Positions 15,001 through 28,600 of a stretch of 64,000 nt of DNA are shown one piece after another; the stretch's first letter is position 1; each line of letters begins with the position of its first letter. Position numbers and translations under genes: made by a program. The notes beneath the pieces were generated by a model. That model saw only the letters and a list, made by a program, of their open reading frames with translations, was not told the DNA's origin and made no database searches. Source of the DNA: Bathymodiolus brooksi (taxonomy: Eukaryota > Mollusca > Bivalvia > Mytilida > Modiolidae); the NCBI GenBank assembly GCA_963680875.1, contig OY804589.1:25532353-25596352 (forward strand), in the 5' to 3' direction.

Positions 15001-16609
15001 CATGGTGTTACAGCAATCACGTTTTCTCTCTTTATTCTCTACTTTATATACTCTATAATGTTATCGTAAAGGAGACAAAAGTTATACGTTGAATACTTGT
15101 ATTGTAAACTACTTTGTTCTATAGATTGAATAACAACTGAAAACAAGTCAAGAGTAACGCAATGACGTATGTTCCTTAACAACGTCCGGGTAACGTCCGT
15201 ACATTTCTCAACAAATGTTATATATTGACACATTAAGATCACTGAAGACATTTCACGGGCAATTGTTGTGATCATGGTGCCAATTTCGCCAGGACGCCCT
15301 TGTTGATTATCTCAATTTTCTAGAGGTGGTCGTTTAGAACCTCAGTTTGCTAGAGGTTTTCGTTGAGTGTCCCAGCTTTCTAGAGGTGGTTGCTGATTAT
15401 CTGTTTTCTAGAGGTGGTCGTTTAGAACCTGTTTGCTAGAGGTGGTTGTTGATTATCTGTTTTCTAGAGGTGGTTGTTGATTATCTCAGTTTTCTAGAGG
15501 TGGTTGTTGATTATCTCAGTTTTCTAGAGGTGGTCGTTTAGAACCTCAGTTTTCTAGAGGTGGTTGTTGATTATCTCAGTTTTCTAGAGGTGGTTGTTGA
15601 TTATCTCAGTTTTCTAGAGGTGGTTGTTGATTATCTCAGTTTTCTAGAGGTGATCGTTTAGAACCTGTTTGCTAGAGGTGGTTGTTGATTATCTGTTTTC
15701 TAGAGGTGGTTGTTGATTATCTCAGTTTTCTAGAGGTGGTTGTTGATTATCTCAGTTTTCTAGAGGTGGTTGTTGATTATCTCAGTTTTCTAGAGGTGGT
15801 TGTTGATTATCTGTTTTCTAGAGGTGGTTGTTGATTATCTCAGTTTTCTAGAGGTGGTTGTTGATTATCTGTTTTCTAGAGGTGGTTGTTGATTATCTCA
15901 GTTTTCTAGAGGTGGTTGCTTAGAACCTCAGTTTGCTAGAGGTAGTCGTTGAGTATCAGTTTTCTAGAGGTGATTGTTTAGAACCTCAGTTTGCTAGTCG
16001 TGGTTGTTGATTATCTCAGTTTTCTAGAGGTGGTTGCTTAGAACCTCAGTTTGCTAGAGGTAGTCGTTGAGTATCTGTTTTCTAGAGGTGATTGTTTAGA
16101 ACCTGTTTGCTAGAGGTGGTTGTTTAGAGCCTCAGTTTGCTAGAGGTTGTCGTTGAGTGTCCCAGTTTTCTAGAGGTGGTTGTTTAGAACCTCAGAAATA
16201 CTGGTCTTCAGACATTAAGCAAAAACAAATAACAAATTGACAATATGTTTTGAATAATTCATACAGTAGACATTTTAATAGCTTCTTTCTTTGTAATATT
16301 GTATAAGCATGGTGTTACAGCAATCACGTTTTCTCTCTTTATTCTCTACTTTATATACTCTATAATGTTATCGTAAAGGAGACAAAAGTTATACGTTGAA
16401 TACTTGTATTGTAAACTACTTTGTTCTATAGATTGAATAACAACTGAAAACAAGTCAAGAGTAACGCAATGACGTATGTTCCTTAACAACGTCCGGGTAA
16501 CGTCCGTACATTTCTCAACAAATGTTATATATTGACACATTAAGATCACTGAAGACATTTCACGGGCAATTGTTCTGATCATGGTGCCAATTTCGCCAGG
16601 ACGCCCTTG
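1..16609. repeat. Superunit copy A (left part of 20,935-bp period)
   Basis: This segment recurs at 20936-37544. All 12 inserts in it have partners exactly 20935 bp to the right. Private variants are shared, for example TTGTTGGTTATC near 9457 and 30392, GATCGTGTAG near 9722 and 30657, and GATTGCTTAG near 3125 and 24060. One difference was seen: G at 1325 versus A at 22260. The left end is outside the window. Confidence 0.95.
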
Positions 16610-19600
16610 TTGATTATCTCAATTTTCTAGAGGTGGTCGTTTAGAACCTCAGTTTGCTAGAGGTTGTCGTTGAGTGTCCCAGCTTTCTAGAGGTGGTTGC
16701 TGATTATCTGTTTTCTAGAGGTGGTTGTTGATTATCTCAGTTTTCTAGAGGTGATCGTTTAGAACCTCAGTTTGCTAGTCGTGGTTGTTGATTATCTCAG
16801 TTTGCTAGAGGTGGTTGCTTAGAACCTCAGTTTGCTAGAGGTAGTCGTTGAGTATCTGTTTTCTAGAGGTGATTGTTTAGAACCTGTTTGCTAGAGGTGG
16901 TTGTTTAGAACCTCATTTTGCTAGAGGTGGTTGTTGATTATCTCAGTTTTCTAGAGGTGGTCGTTTAGTACCTCAGTTTGCTAGAGGTTGTCGTTGAGTG
17001 TCCCAGCTTTCTAGAGGTGGTTGCTGATTATCTGTTTTCTAGAGGTGGTCGTTTAGAACCTGTTTGCTAGAGGTGGTTGTTGATTATCTGTTTTCTAGAG
17101 GTGGTTGTTGATTATCTCAGTTTTCTAGAGGTGGTTGTTGATTATCTCAGTTTTCTAGAGGTGGTCGTTTAGAACCTCAGTTTTCTAGAGGTGGTTGTTG
17201 ATTATCTCAGTTTTCTAGAGGTGGTTGTTGATTATCTCAGTTTTCTAGAGGTGGTTGTTGATTATCTCAGTTTTCTAGAGGTGATCGTTTAGAACCTCAG
17301 TTTGCTAGTCGTGGTTGTTGATTATCTCAGTTTGCTAGAGGTGGTTGCTTAGAACCTCAGTTTGCTAGAGGTAGTCGTTGAGTATCTGTTTTCTAGAGGT
17401 GATTGTTTAGAACCTGTTTGCTAGAGGTGGTTGTTTAGAACCTCATTTTGCTAGAGGTGATTGTTGATTATCTCAGTTTTCTAGAGGTGGTCGTTTAGTA
17501 CCTCAGTTTGCTAGAGGTGGTTGTTGATTATCTCAGTTTTCTAGAGGTGGTTGTTGATTATCTCAGTTTTCTAGAGGTGGTCGTTTAGAACCTCAGTTTT
17601 CTAGAGGTGGTTGTTGATTATCTCAGTTTTCTAGAGGTGGTTGTTGATTATCTCAGTTTTCTAGAGGTGGTTGTTGATTATCTCAGTTTTCTAGAGGTGA
17701 TCGTTTAGAACCTCAGTTTGCTAGTCGTGGTTGTTGATTATCTCAGTTTGCTAGAGGTGGTTGCTTAGAACCTCAGTTTGCTAGAGGTAGTCGTTGAGTA
17801 TCTGTTTTCTAGAGGTGATTGTTTAGAACCTGTTTGCTAGAGGTGGTTGTTTAGAACCTCATTTTGCTAGAGGTGGTTGTTGATTATCTCAGTTTTCTAG
17901 AGGTGGTCGTTTAGTACCTCAGTTTGCTAGAGGTGATTGTTGATTATCTCAGTTTTCTAGAGGTGGTTGTTGATTATATCAGTTTTCTAGAGGTGGTCGT
18001 TTAGAACCTCAGTTTTCTAGAGGTGGTTGTTGATTATCTCAGTTTTCTAGAGGTGGTTGTTGATTATCTCAGTTTTCTAGAGGTGGTTGTTGATTATCTC
18101 AGTTTTCTAGAGGTGATCGTTTAGAACCTCAGTTTGCTAGTCGTGGTTGTTGATTATCTCAGTTTGCTAGAGGTGGTTGCTTAGAACCTCAGTTTGCTAG
18201 AGGTAGTCGTTGAGTATCTGTTTTCTAGAGGTGATTGTTTAGAACCTGTTTGCTAGAGGTGGTTGTTTAGTACCTCATTTTGCTAGAGGTGGTTGTTGAT
18301 TATCTCAGTTTTCTAGAGGTGGTCGTTTAGTACCTCAGTTTGCTAGAGGTGGTTGTTGATTATCTCAGTTTTCTAGAGGTGGTCGTTTAGAACCTCAGTT
18401 TGCTAGAGGTTGTCGTTGAGTTTCCCAGCTTTCTAGAGGGGGTTGCTGATTATCTGTTTTCTAGAGGTGGTCGTTTAGAACCTGTTTGCTAGAGGTGGTT
18501 GTTGATTATCTGTTTTCTAGAGGTGGTTGTTGAGTATCTCAGTTTGCTAGAGGTGGTTGTTGATTATCTCAGTTTTCTAGAGGTGGTCGTTTAGTACCTC
18601 AGTTTGCTAGAGGTGGTTGTTGATTATCTCAATTTTCTAGAGGTGGTCGTTTAGAACCTCAGTTTGCTAGAGGTTGTCGTTGAGTGTCCCAGCTTTCTAG
18701 AGGTGGTTGCTGATTATCTGTTTTCTAGAGGTGGTCGTTTAGAACCTGTTTGCTAGAGGTGGTTGTTGATTATCTGTTTTCTAGAGGTGGTTGTTGATTA
18801 TCTCAGTTTTCTAGAGGTGGTTGTTGATTATCTCAGTTTTCTAGAGGTGGTCGTTTAGAACCTCAGTTTTCTAGAGGTGGTTGTTGATTATCTCAGTTTT
18901 CTAGAGGTGGTTGTTGATTATCTCAGTTTTCTAGAGGTGGTTGTTGATTATCTCAGTTTTCTAGAGGTGATCGTTTAGAACCTCAGTTTGCTAGTCGTGG
19001 TTGTTGATTATCTCAGTTTGCTAGAGGTGGTTGCGTAGAACCTCAGTTTGCTAGAGGTAGTCGTTGAGTATCTGTTTTCTAGAGGTGATTGTTTAGAACC
19101 TGTTTGCTAGAGGTGGTTGTTTAGAACCTCAGTTTGCTAGAGGTTATCGTTGAGTGTCCCAGCTTTCTAGAGGTGGTTGCTGATTATCTGTTTTCTAGAG
19201 GTGGTCGTTTAGAACCTGTTTGCTAGAGGTGGTTGTTGATTATCTGTTTTCTAGAGGTGGTTGTTGATTATCTCAGTTTTCTAGAGGTGGTTGTTGATTA
19301 TCTCAGTTTTCTAGAGGTGGTTGTTGATTATCTCAGTTTTCTAGAGGTGGTTGTTGATTATCTGTTTTCTAGAGGTGGTTGTTGATTATCTCAGTTTTCT
19401 AGAGGTGGTTGTTGATTATCTGTTTTCTAGAGGTGGTTGTTGATTATCTCAGTTTTCTAGAGGTGGTTGCTTAGAACCTCAGTTTGCTAGAGGTAGTCGT
19501 TGAGTATCAGTTTTCTAGAGGTGATTGTTTAGAACCTCAGTTTGCTAGTCGTGGTTGTTGATTATCTCAGTTTGCTAGAGGTGGTTGCTTAGAACCTCAG

Positions 19601-22600
19601 TTTGCTAGAGGTAGTCGTTGAGTATCTGTTTTCTAGAGGTGATTGTTTAGAACCTGTTTGCTAGAGGTGGTTGTTTAGAGCCTCAGTTTGCTAGAGGTTG
19701 TCGTTGAGTGTCCCAGTTTTCTAGAGGTGGTTGTTTAGAACCTCAGAAATACTGGTCTTCAGACATTAAGCAAAAACAAATAACAAATTGACAATATGTT
19801 TTGAATAATTCATACAGTAGACATTTTAATAGCTTCTTTCTTTGTAATATTGTATAAGCATGGTGTTACAGCAATCACGTTTTCTCTCTTTATTCTCTAC
19901 TTTATATACTCTATAATGTTATCGTAAAGGAGACAAAAGTTATACGTTGAATACTTGTATTGTAAACTACTTTGTTCTATAGATTGAATAACAACTGAAA
20001 ACAAGTCAAGAGTAACGCAATGACGTATGTTCCTTAACAACGTCCGGGTAACGTCCGTACATTTCTCAACAAATGTTATATATTGACACATTAAGATCAC
20101 TGAAGACATTTCACGGGCAATTGTTGTGATCATGGTGCCAATTTCGCCAGGACGCCCTTGTTGATTATCTCAATTTTCTAGAGGTGGTCGTTTAGAACCT
20201 CAGTTTGCTAGAGGTTGTCGTTGAGTGTCCCAGCTTTCTAGAGGTGGTTGCTGATTATCTGTTTTCTAGAGGTGGTCGTTTAGAACCTGTTTGCTAGAGG
20301 TGGTTGTTGATTATCTGTTTTCTAGAGGTGGTTGTTGATTATCTCAGTTTTCTAGAGGTGGTTGTTGATTATCTCAGTTTTCTAGAGGTGGTCGTTTAGA
20401 ACCTCAGTTTTCTAGAGGTGGTTGTTGATTATCTCAGTTTTCTAGAGGTGGTTGTTGATTATCTCAGTTTTCTAGAGGTGATCGTTTAGAACCTCAGTTT
20501 GCTAGTCGTGGTTGTTGATTATCTCAGTTTGCTAGAGGTGGTTGCTTAGAACCTCAGTTTGCTAGAGGTAGTCGTTGAGTATCTGTTTTCTAGAGGTGAT
20601 TGTTTAGAACCTGTTTGCTAGAGGTGGTTGTTTAGAACCTCAGTTTGCTAGAGGTTATCGTTGAGTGTCCCAGCTTTCTAGAGGTGGTTGCTGATTATCT
20701 GTTTTCTAGAGGTGGTCGTTTAGAACCTGTTTGCTAGAGGTGGTTGTTTAGAACCTCAGTTTGCTAGAGGTTATCGTTGAGTGTCCCAGCTTTCTAGAGG
20801 TGGTTGCTGATTATCTGTTTTCTAGAGGTGGTCGTTTAGAACCTGTTTGCTAGAGGTGGTTGTTGATTATCTGTTTTCTAGAGGTGGTTGTTGATTATCT
20901 CAGTTTTCTAGAGGTGGTTGTTGATTATCTCAGTTTTCTAGAGGTGGTTGTTGATTATCTCAGTTTTCTAGAGGTGGTTGTTGATTATCTGTTTTCTAGA
21001 GGTGGTTGTTGATTATCTCAGTTTTCTAGAGGTGGTTGTTGATTATCTGTTTTCTAGAGGTGGTTGTTGATTATCTCAGTTTTCTAGAGGTGGTTGCTTA
21101 GAACCTCAGTTTGCTAGAGGTAGTCGTTGAGTATCAGTTTTCTAGAGGTGATTGTTTAGAACCTCAGTTTGCTAGTCGTGGTTGTTGATTATCTCAGTTT
21201 GCTAGAGGTGGTTGCTTAGAACCTCAGTTTGCTAGAGGTAGTCGTTGAGTATCTGTTTTCTAGAGGTGATTGTTTAGAACCTGTTTGCTAGAGGTGGTTG
21301 TTTAGAGCCTCAGTTTGCTAGAGGTTGTCGTTGAGTGTCCCAGTTTTCTAGAGGTGGTTGTTTAGAACCTCAGAAATACTGGTCTTCAGACATTAAGCAA
21401 AAACAAATAACAAATTGACAATATGTTTTGAATAATTCATACAGTAGACATTTTAATAGCTTCTTTCTTTGTAATATTGTATAAGCATGGTGTTACAGCA
21501 ATCACGTTTTCTCTCTTTATTCTCTACTTTATATACTCTATAATGTTATCGTAAAGGAGACAAAAGTTATACGTTGAATACTTGTATTGTAAACTACTTT
21601 GTTCTATAGATTGAATAACAACTGAAAACAAGTCAAGAGTAACGCAATGACGTATGTTCCTTAACAACGTCCGGGTAACGTCCGTACATTTCTCAACAAA
21701 TGTTATATATTGACACATTAAGATCACTGAAGACATTTCACGGGCAATTGTTCTGATCATGGTGCCAATTTCGCCAGGACGCCCTTGTTGATTATCTCAA
21801 TTTTCTAGAGGTGGTCGTTTAGAACCTCAGTTTGCTAGAGGTGGTTGTTGATTATCTCAGTTTTCTAGAGGTGGTTGTTGATTATCTCAGTTTTCTAGAG
21901 GTGGTTGTTGATTATCTCAGTTTTCTAGAGGTGATCGTTTAGAACCTCAGTTTGCTAGTCGTGGTTGTTGATTATCTCAGTTTGCTAGAGGTGGTTGCGT
22001 AGAACCTCAGTTTGCTAGAGGTAGTCGTTGAGTATCTGTTTTCTAGAGGTGATTGTTTAGAACCTGTTTGCTAGAGGTGGTTGTTTAGAACCTCAGTTTG
22101 CTAGAGGTTATCGTTGAGTGTCCCAGCTTTCTAGAGGTGGTTGCTGATTATCTGTTTTCTAGAGGTGGTCGTTTAGAACCTGTTTGCTAGAGGTGGTTGT
22201 TGATTATCTGTTTTCTAGAGGTGGTTGTTGATTATCTCAGTTTTCTAGAGGTGGTTGTTAATTATCTCAGTTTTCTAGAGGTGGTTGTTGATTATCTCAG
22301 TTTTCTAGAGGTGGTTGTTGATTATCTGTTTTCTAGAGGTGGTTGTTGATTATCTCAGTTTTCTAGAGGTGGTTGTTGATTATCTGTTTTCTAGAGGTGG
22401 TTGTTGATTATCTCAGTTTTCTAGAGGTGGTTGCTTAGAACCTCAGTTTGCTAGAGGTAGTCGTTGAGTATCAGTTTTCTAGAGGTGATTGTTTAGAACC
22501 TCAGTTTGCTAGTCGTGGTTGTTGATTATCTCAGTTTGCTAGAGGTGGTTGCTTAGAACCTCAGTTTGCTAGAGGTGGTTGTTTAGAGCCTCAGTTTGCT

Positions 22601-25600
22601 AGAGGTTGTCGTTGAGTGTCCCAGTTTTCTAGAGGTGGTTGTTTAGAACCTCAGAAATACTGGTCTTCAGACATTAAGCAAAAACAAATAACAAATTGAC
22701 AATATGTTTTGAATAATTCATACAGTAGACATTTTAATAGCTTCTTTCTTTGTAATATTGTATAAGCATGGTGTTACAGCAATCACGTTTTCTCTCTTTA
22801 TTCTCTACTTTATATACTCTATAATGTTATCGTAAAGGAGACAAAAGTTATACGTTGAATACTTGTATTGTAAACTACTTTGTTCTATAGATTGAATAAC
22901 AACTGAAAACAAGTCAAGAGTAACGCAATGACGTATGTTCCTTAACAACGTCCGGGTAACGTCCGTACATTTCTCAACAAATGTTATATATTGACACATT
23001 AAGATCACTGAAGACATTTCACGGGCAATTGTTCTGATCATGGTGCCAATTTCGCCAGGACGCCCTTGTTGATTATCTCAATTTTCTAGAGGTGGTCGTT
23101 TAGAACCTCAGTTTGCTAGAGGTTGTCGTTGAGTGTCCCAGCTTTCTAGAGGTGGTTGCTGATTATCTGTTTTCTAGAGGTGGTCGTTTAGAACCTGTTT
23201 GCTAGAGGTGGTTGTTGATTATCTGTTTTCTAGAGGTGGTTGTTGATTATCTCAGTTTTCTAGAGGTGGTTGTTGATTATCTCAGTTTTCTAGAGGTGGT
23301 CGTTTAGAACCTCAGTTTTCTAGAGGTGGTTGTTGATTATCTCAGTTTTCTAGAGGTGGTTGTTGATTATCTCAGTTTTCTAGAGGTGATCGTTTAGAAC
23401 CTCAGTTTGCTAGTCGTGGTTGTTGATTATCTCAGTTTGCTAGAGGTGGTTGCTTAGAACCTCAGTTTGCTAGAGGTAGTCGTTGAGTATCTGTTTTCTA
23501 GAGGTGATTGTTTAGAACCTGTTTGCTAGAGGTGGTTGTTTAGAACCTCAGTTTGCTAGAGGTTATCGTTGAGTGTCCCAGCTTTCTAGAGGTGGTTGCT
23601 GATTATCTGTTTTCTAGAGGTGGTCGTTTAGAACCTGTTTGCTAGAGGTGGTTGTTGATTATCTGTTTTCTAGAGGTGGTTGTTGATTATCTCAGTTTTC
23701 TAGAGGTGGTTGTTGATTATCTCAGTTTTCTAGAGGTGGTTGTTGATTATCTCAGTTTTCTAGAGGTGGTTGTTGATTATCTGTTTTCTAGAGGTGGTTG
23801 TTGATTATCTCAGTTTTCTAGAGGTGGTTGTTGATTATCTGTTTTCTAGAGGTGGTTGTTGATTATCTCAGTTTTCTAGAGGTGGTTGCTTAGAACCTCA
23901 GTTTGCTAGAGGTAGTCGTTGAGTATCAGTTTTCTAGAGGTGATTGTTTAGAACCTCAGTTTGCTAGTCGTGGTTGTTGATTATCTCAGTTTGCTAGAGG
24001 TGGTTGCTTAGAACCTCAGTTTGCTAGAGGTAGTCGTTGAGTATCTGTTTTCTAGAGGTGATTGCTTAGAACCTGTTTGCTAGAGGTGGTTGTTTAGAGC
24101 CTCAGTTTGCTAGAGGTTGTCGTTGAGTGTCCCAGTTTTCTAGAGGTGGTTGTTTAGAACCTCAGAAATACTGGTCTTCAGACATTAAGCAAAAACAAAT
24201 AACAAATTGACAATATGTTTTGAATAATTCATACAGTAGACATTTTAATAGCTTCTTTCTTTGTAATATTGTATAAGCATGGTGTTACAGCAATCACGTT
24301 TTCTCTCTTTATTCTCTACTTTATATACTCTATAATGTTATCGTAAAGGAGACAAAAGTTATACGTTGAATACTTGTATTGTAAACTACTTTGTTCTATA
24401 GATTGAATAACAACTGAAAACAAGTCAAGAGTAACGCAATGACGTATGTTCCTTAACAACGTCCGGGTAACGTCCGTACATTTCTCAACAAATGTTATAT
24501 ATTGACACATTAAGATCACTGAAGACATTTCACGGGCAATTGTTCTGATCATGGTGCCAATTTCGCCAGGACGCCCTTGTTGATTATCTCAATTTTCTAG
24601 AGGTGGTCGTTTAGAACCTCAGTTTGCTAGAGGTTGTCGTTGAGTGTCCCAGCTTTCTAGAGGTGGTTGCTGATTATCTGTTTTCTAGAGGTGGTCGTTT
24701 AGAACCTGTTTGCTAGAGGTGGTTGTTGATTATCTGTTTTCTAGAGGTGGTTGTTGATTATCTCAGTTTTCTAGAGGTGGTTGTTGATTATCTCAGTTTT
24801 CTAGAGGTGGTCGTTTAGAACCTCAGTTTTCTAGAGGTGGTTGTTGATTATCTCAGTTTTCTAGAGGTGGTTGTTGATTATCTCAGTTTTCTAGAGGTGA
24901 TCGTTTAGAACCTCAGTTTGCTAGTCGTGGTTGTTGATTATCTCAGTTTGCTAGAGGTGGTTGCTTAGAACCTCAGTTTGCTAGAGGTAGTCGTTGAGTA
25001 TCTGTTTTCTAGAGGTGATTGTTTAGAACCTGTTTGCTAGAGGTGGTTGTTTAGAACCTCAGTTTGCTAGAGGTTATCGTTGAGTGTCCCAGCTTTCTAG
25101 AGGTGGTTGCTGATTATCTGTTTTCTAGAGGTGGTCGTTTAGAACCTGTTTGCTAGAGGTGGTTGTTGATTATCTGTTTTCTAGAGGTGGTTGTTGATTA
25201 TCTCAGTTTTCTAGAGGTGGTTGTTGATTATCTCAGTTTTCTAGAGGTGGTTGTTGATTATCTCAGTTTTCTAGAGGTGGTTGTTGATTATCTGTTTTCT
25301 AGAGGTGGTTGTTGATTATCTCAGTTTTCTAGAGGTGGTTGTTGATTATCTGTTTTCTAGAGGTGGTTGTTGATTATCTCAGTTTTCTAGAGGTGGTTGC
25401 TTAGAACCTCAGTTTGCTAGAGGTAGTCGTTGAGTATCAGTTTTCTAGAGGTGATTGTTTAGAACCTCAGTTTGCTAGTCGTGGTTGTTGATTATCTCAG
25501 TTTGCTAGAGGTGGTTGCTTAGAACCTCAGTTTGCTAGAGGTAGTCGTTGAGTATCTGTTTTCTAGAGGTGATTGTTTAGAACCTGTTTGCTAGAGGTGG

Positions 25601-28600
25601 TTGTTTAGAGCCTCAGTTTGCTAGAGGTTGTCGTTGAGTGTCCCAGTTTTCTAGAGGTGGTTGTTTAGAACCTCAGAAATACTGGTCTTCAGACATTAAG
25701 CAAAAACAAATAACAAATTGACAATATGTTTTGAATAATTCATACAGTAGACATTTTAATAGCTTCTTTCTTTGTAATATTGTATAAGCATGGTGTTACA
25801 GCAATCACGTTTTCTCTCTTTATTCTCTACTTTATATACTCTATAATGTTATCGTAAAGGAGACAAAAGTTATACGTTGAATACTTGTATTGTAAACTAC
25901 TTTGTTCTATAGATTGAATAACAACTGAAAACAAGTCAAGAGTAACGCAATGACGTATGTTCCTTAACAACGTCCGGGTAACGTCCGTACATTTCTCAAC
26001 AAATGTTATATATTGACACATTAAGATCACTGAAGACATTTCACGGGCAATTGTTCTGATCATGGTGCCAATTTCGCCAGGACGCCCTTGTTGATTATCT
26101 CAATTTTCTAGAGGTGATCGTTTAGAACCTCAGTTTGCTAGTCGTGGTTGTTGATTATCTCAGTTTGCTAGAGGTGGTTGCGTAGAACCTCAGTTTGCTA
26201 GAGGTAGTCGTTGAGTATCTGTTTTCTAGAGGTGATTGTTTAGAACCTGTTTGCTAGAGGTGGTTGTTTAGAACCTCAGTTTGCTAGAGGTTATCGTTGA
26301 GTGTCCCAGCTTTCTAGAGGTGGTTGCTGATTATCTGTTTTCTAGAGGTGGTCGTTTAGAACCTGTTTGCTAGAGGTGGTTGTTGATTATCTGTTTTCTA
26401 GAGGTGGTTGTTGATTATCTCAGTTTTCTAGAGGTGGTTGTTGATTATCTCAGTTTTCTAGAGGTGGTTGTTGATTATCTCAGTTTTCTAGAGGTGGTTG
26501 TTGATTATCTGTTTTCTAGAGGTGGTTGTTGATTATCTCAGTTTTCTAGAGGTGGTTGTTGATTATCTGTTTTCTAGAGGTGGTTGTTGATTATCTCAGT
26601 TTTCTAGAGGTGGTTGCTTAGAACCTCAGTTTGCTAGAGGTAGTCGTTGAGTATCAGTTTTCTAGAGGTGATTGTTTAGAACCTCAGTTTGCTAGTCGTG
26701 GTTGTTGATTATCTCAGTTTGCTAGAGGTGGTTGCTTAGAACCTCAGTTTGCTAGAGGTAGTCGTTGAGTATCTGTTTTCTAGAGGTGATTGTTTAGAAC
26801 CTGTTTGCTAGAGGTGGTTGTTTAGAGCCTCAGTTTGCTAGAGGTTGTCGTTGAGTGTCCCAGTTTTCTAGAGGTGGTTGTTTAGAACCTCAGAAATACT
26901 GGTCTTCAGACATTAAGCAAAAACAAATAACAAATTGACAATATGTTTTGAATAATTCATACAGTAGACATTTTAATAGCTTCTTTCTTTGTAATATTGT
27001 ATAAGCATGGTGTTACAGCAATCACGTTTTCTCTCTTTATTCTCTACTTTATATACTCTATAATGTTATCGTAAAGGAGACAAAAGTTATACGTTGAATA
27101 CTTGTATTGTAAACTACTTTGTTCTATAGATTGAATAACAACTGAAAACAAGTCAAGAGTAACGCAATGACGTATGTTCCTTAACAACGTCCGGGTAACG
27201 TCCGTACATTTCTCAACAAATGTTATATATTGACACATTAAGATCACTGAAGACATTTCACGGGCAATTGTTCTGATCATGGTGCCAATTTCGCCAGGAC
27301 GCCCTTGTTGATTATCTCAATTTTCTAGAGGTGGTCGTTTAGAACCTCAGTTTGCTAGAGGTTGTCGTTGAGTGTCCCAGCTTTCTAGAGGTGGTTGCTG
27401 ATTATCTGTTTTCTAGAGGTGGTCGTTTAGAACCTGTTTGCTAGAGGTGGTTGTTGATTATCTGTTTTCTAGAGGTGGTTGTTGATTATCTCAGTTTTCT
27501 AGAGGTGGTTGTTGATTATCTCAGTTTTCTAGAGGTGGTCGTTTAGAACCTCAGTTTTCTAGAGGTGGTTGTTGATTATCTCAGTTTTCTAGAGGTGGTT
27601 GTTGATTATCTCAGTTTTCTAGAGGTGGTTGTTGATTATCTCAGTTTTCTAGAGGTGGTTGTTGATTATCTCAGTTTTCTAGAGGTGATCGTTTAGAACC
27701 TCAGTTTGCTAGTCGTGGTTGTTGATTATCTCAGTTTGCTAGAGGTGGTTGCTTAGAACCTCAGTTTGCTAGAGGTAGTCGTTGAGTATCTGTTTTCTAG
27801 AGGTGATTGTTTAGAACCTGTTTGCTAGAGGTGGTTGTTTAGAACCTCAGTTTGCTAGAGGTTATCGTTGAGTGTCCCAGCTTTCTAGAGGTGGTTGCTG
27901 ATTATCTGTTTTCTAGAGGTGGTCGTTTAGAACCTGTTTGCTAGAGGTGGTTGTTGATTATCTGTTTTCTAGAGGTGGTTGTTGATTATCTCAGTTTTCT
28001 AGAGGTGGTTGTTGATTATCTCAGTTTTCTAGAGGTGGTTGTTGATTATCTGTTTTCTAGAGGTGGTTGTTGATTATCTCAGTTTTCTAGAGGTGGTTGT
28101 TGATTATCTGTTTTCTAGAGGTGGTTGTTGATTATCTCAGTTTTCTAGAGGTGGTTGCTTAGAACCTCAGTTTGCTAGAGGTAGTCGTTGAGTATCAGTT
28201 TTCTAGAGGTGATTGTTTAGAACCTCAGTTTGCTAGTCGTGGTTGTTGATTATCTCAGTTTTCTAGAGGTGGTTGCTTAGAACCTCAGTTTGCTAGAGGT
28301 AGTCGTTGAGTATCTGTTTTCTAGAGGTGATTGTTTAGAACCTGTTTGCTAGAGGTGGTTGTTTAGAGCCTCAGTTTGCTAGAGGTTGTCGTTGAGTGTC
28401 CCAGTTTTCTAGAGGTGGTTGTTTAGAACCTCAGAAATACTGGTCTTCAGACATTAAGCAAAAACAAATAACAAATTGACAATATGTTTTGAATAATTCA
28501 TACAGTAGACATTTTAATAGCTTCTTTCTTTGTAATATTGTATAAGCATGGTGTTACAGCAATCACGTTTTCTCTCTTTATTCTCTACTTTATATACTCT

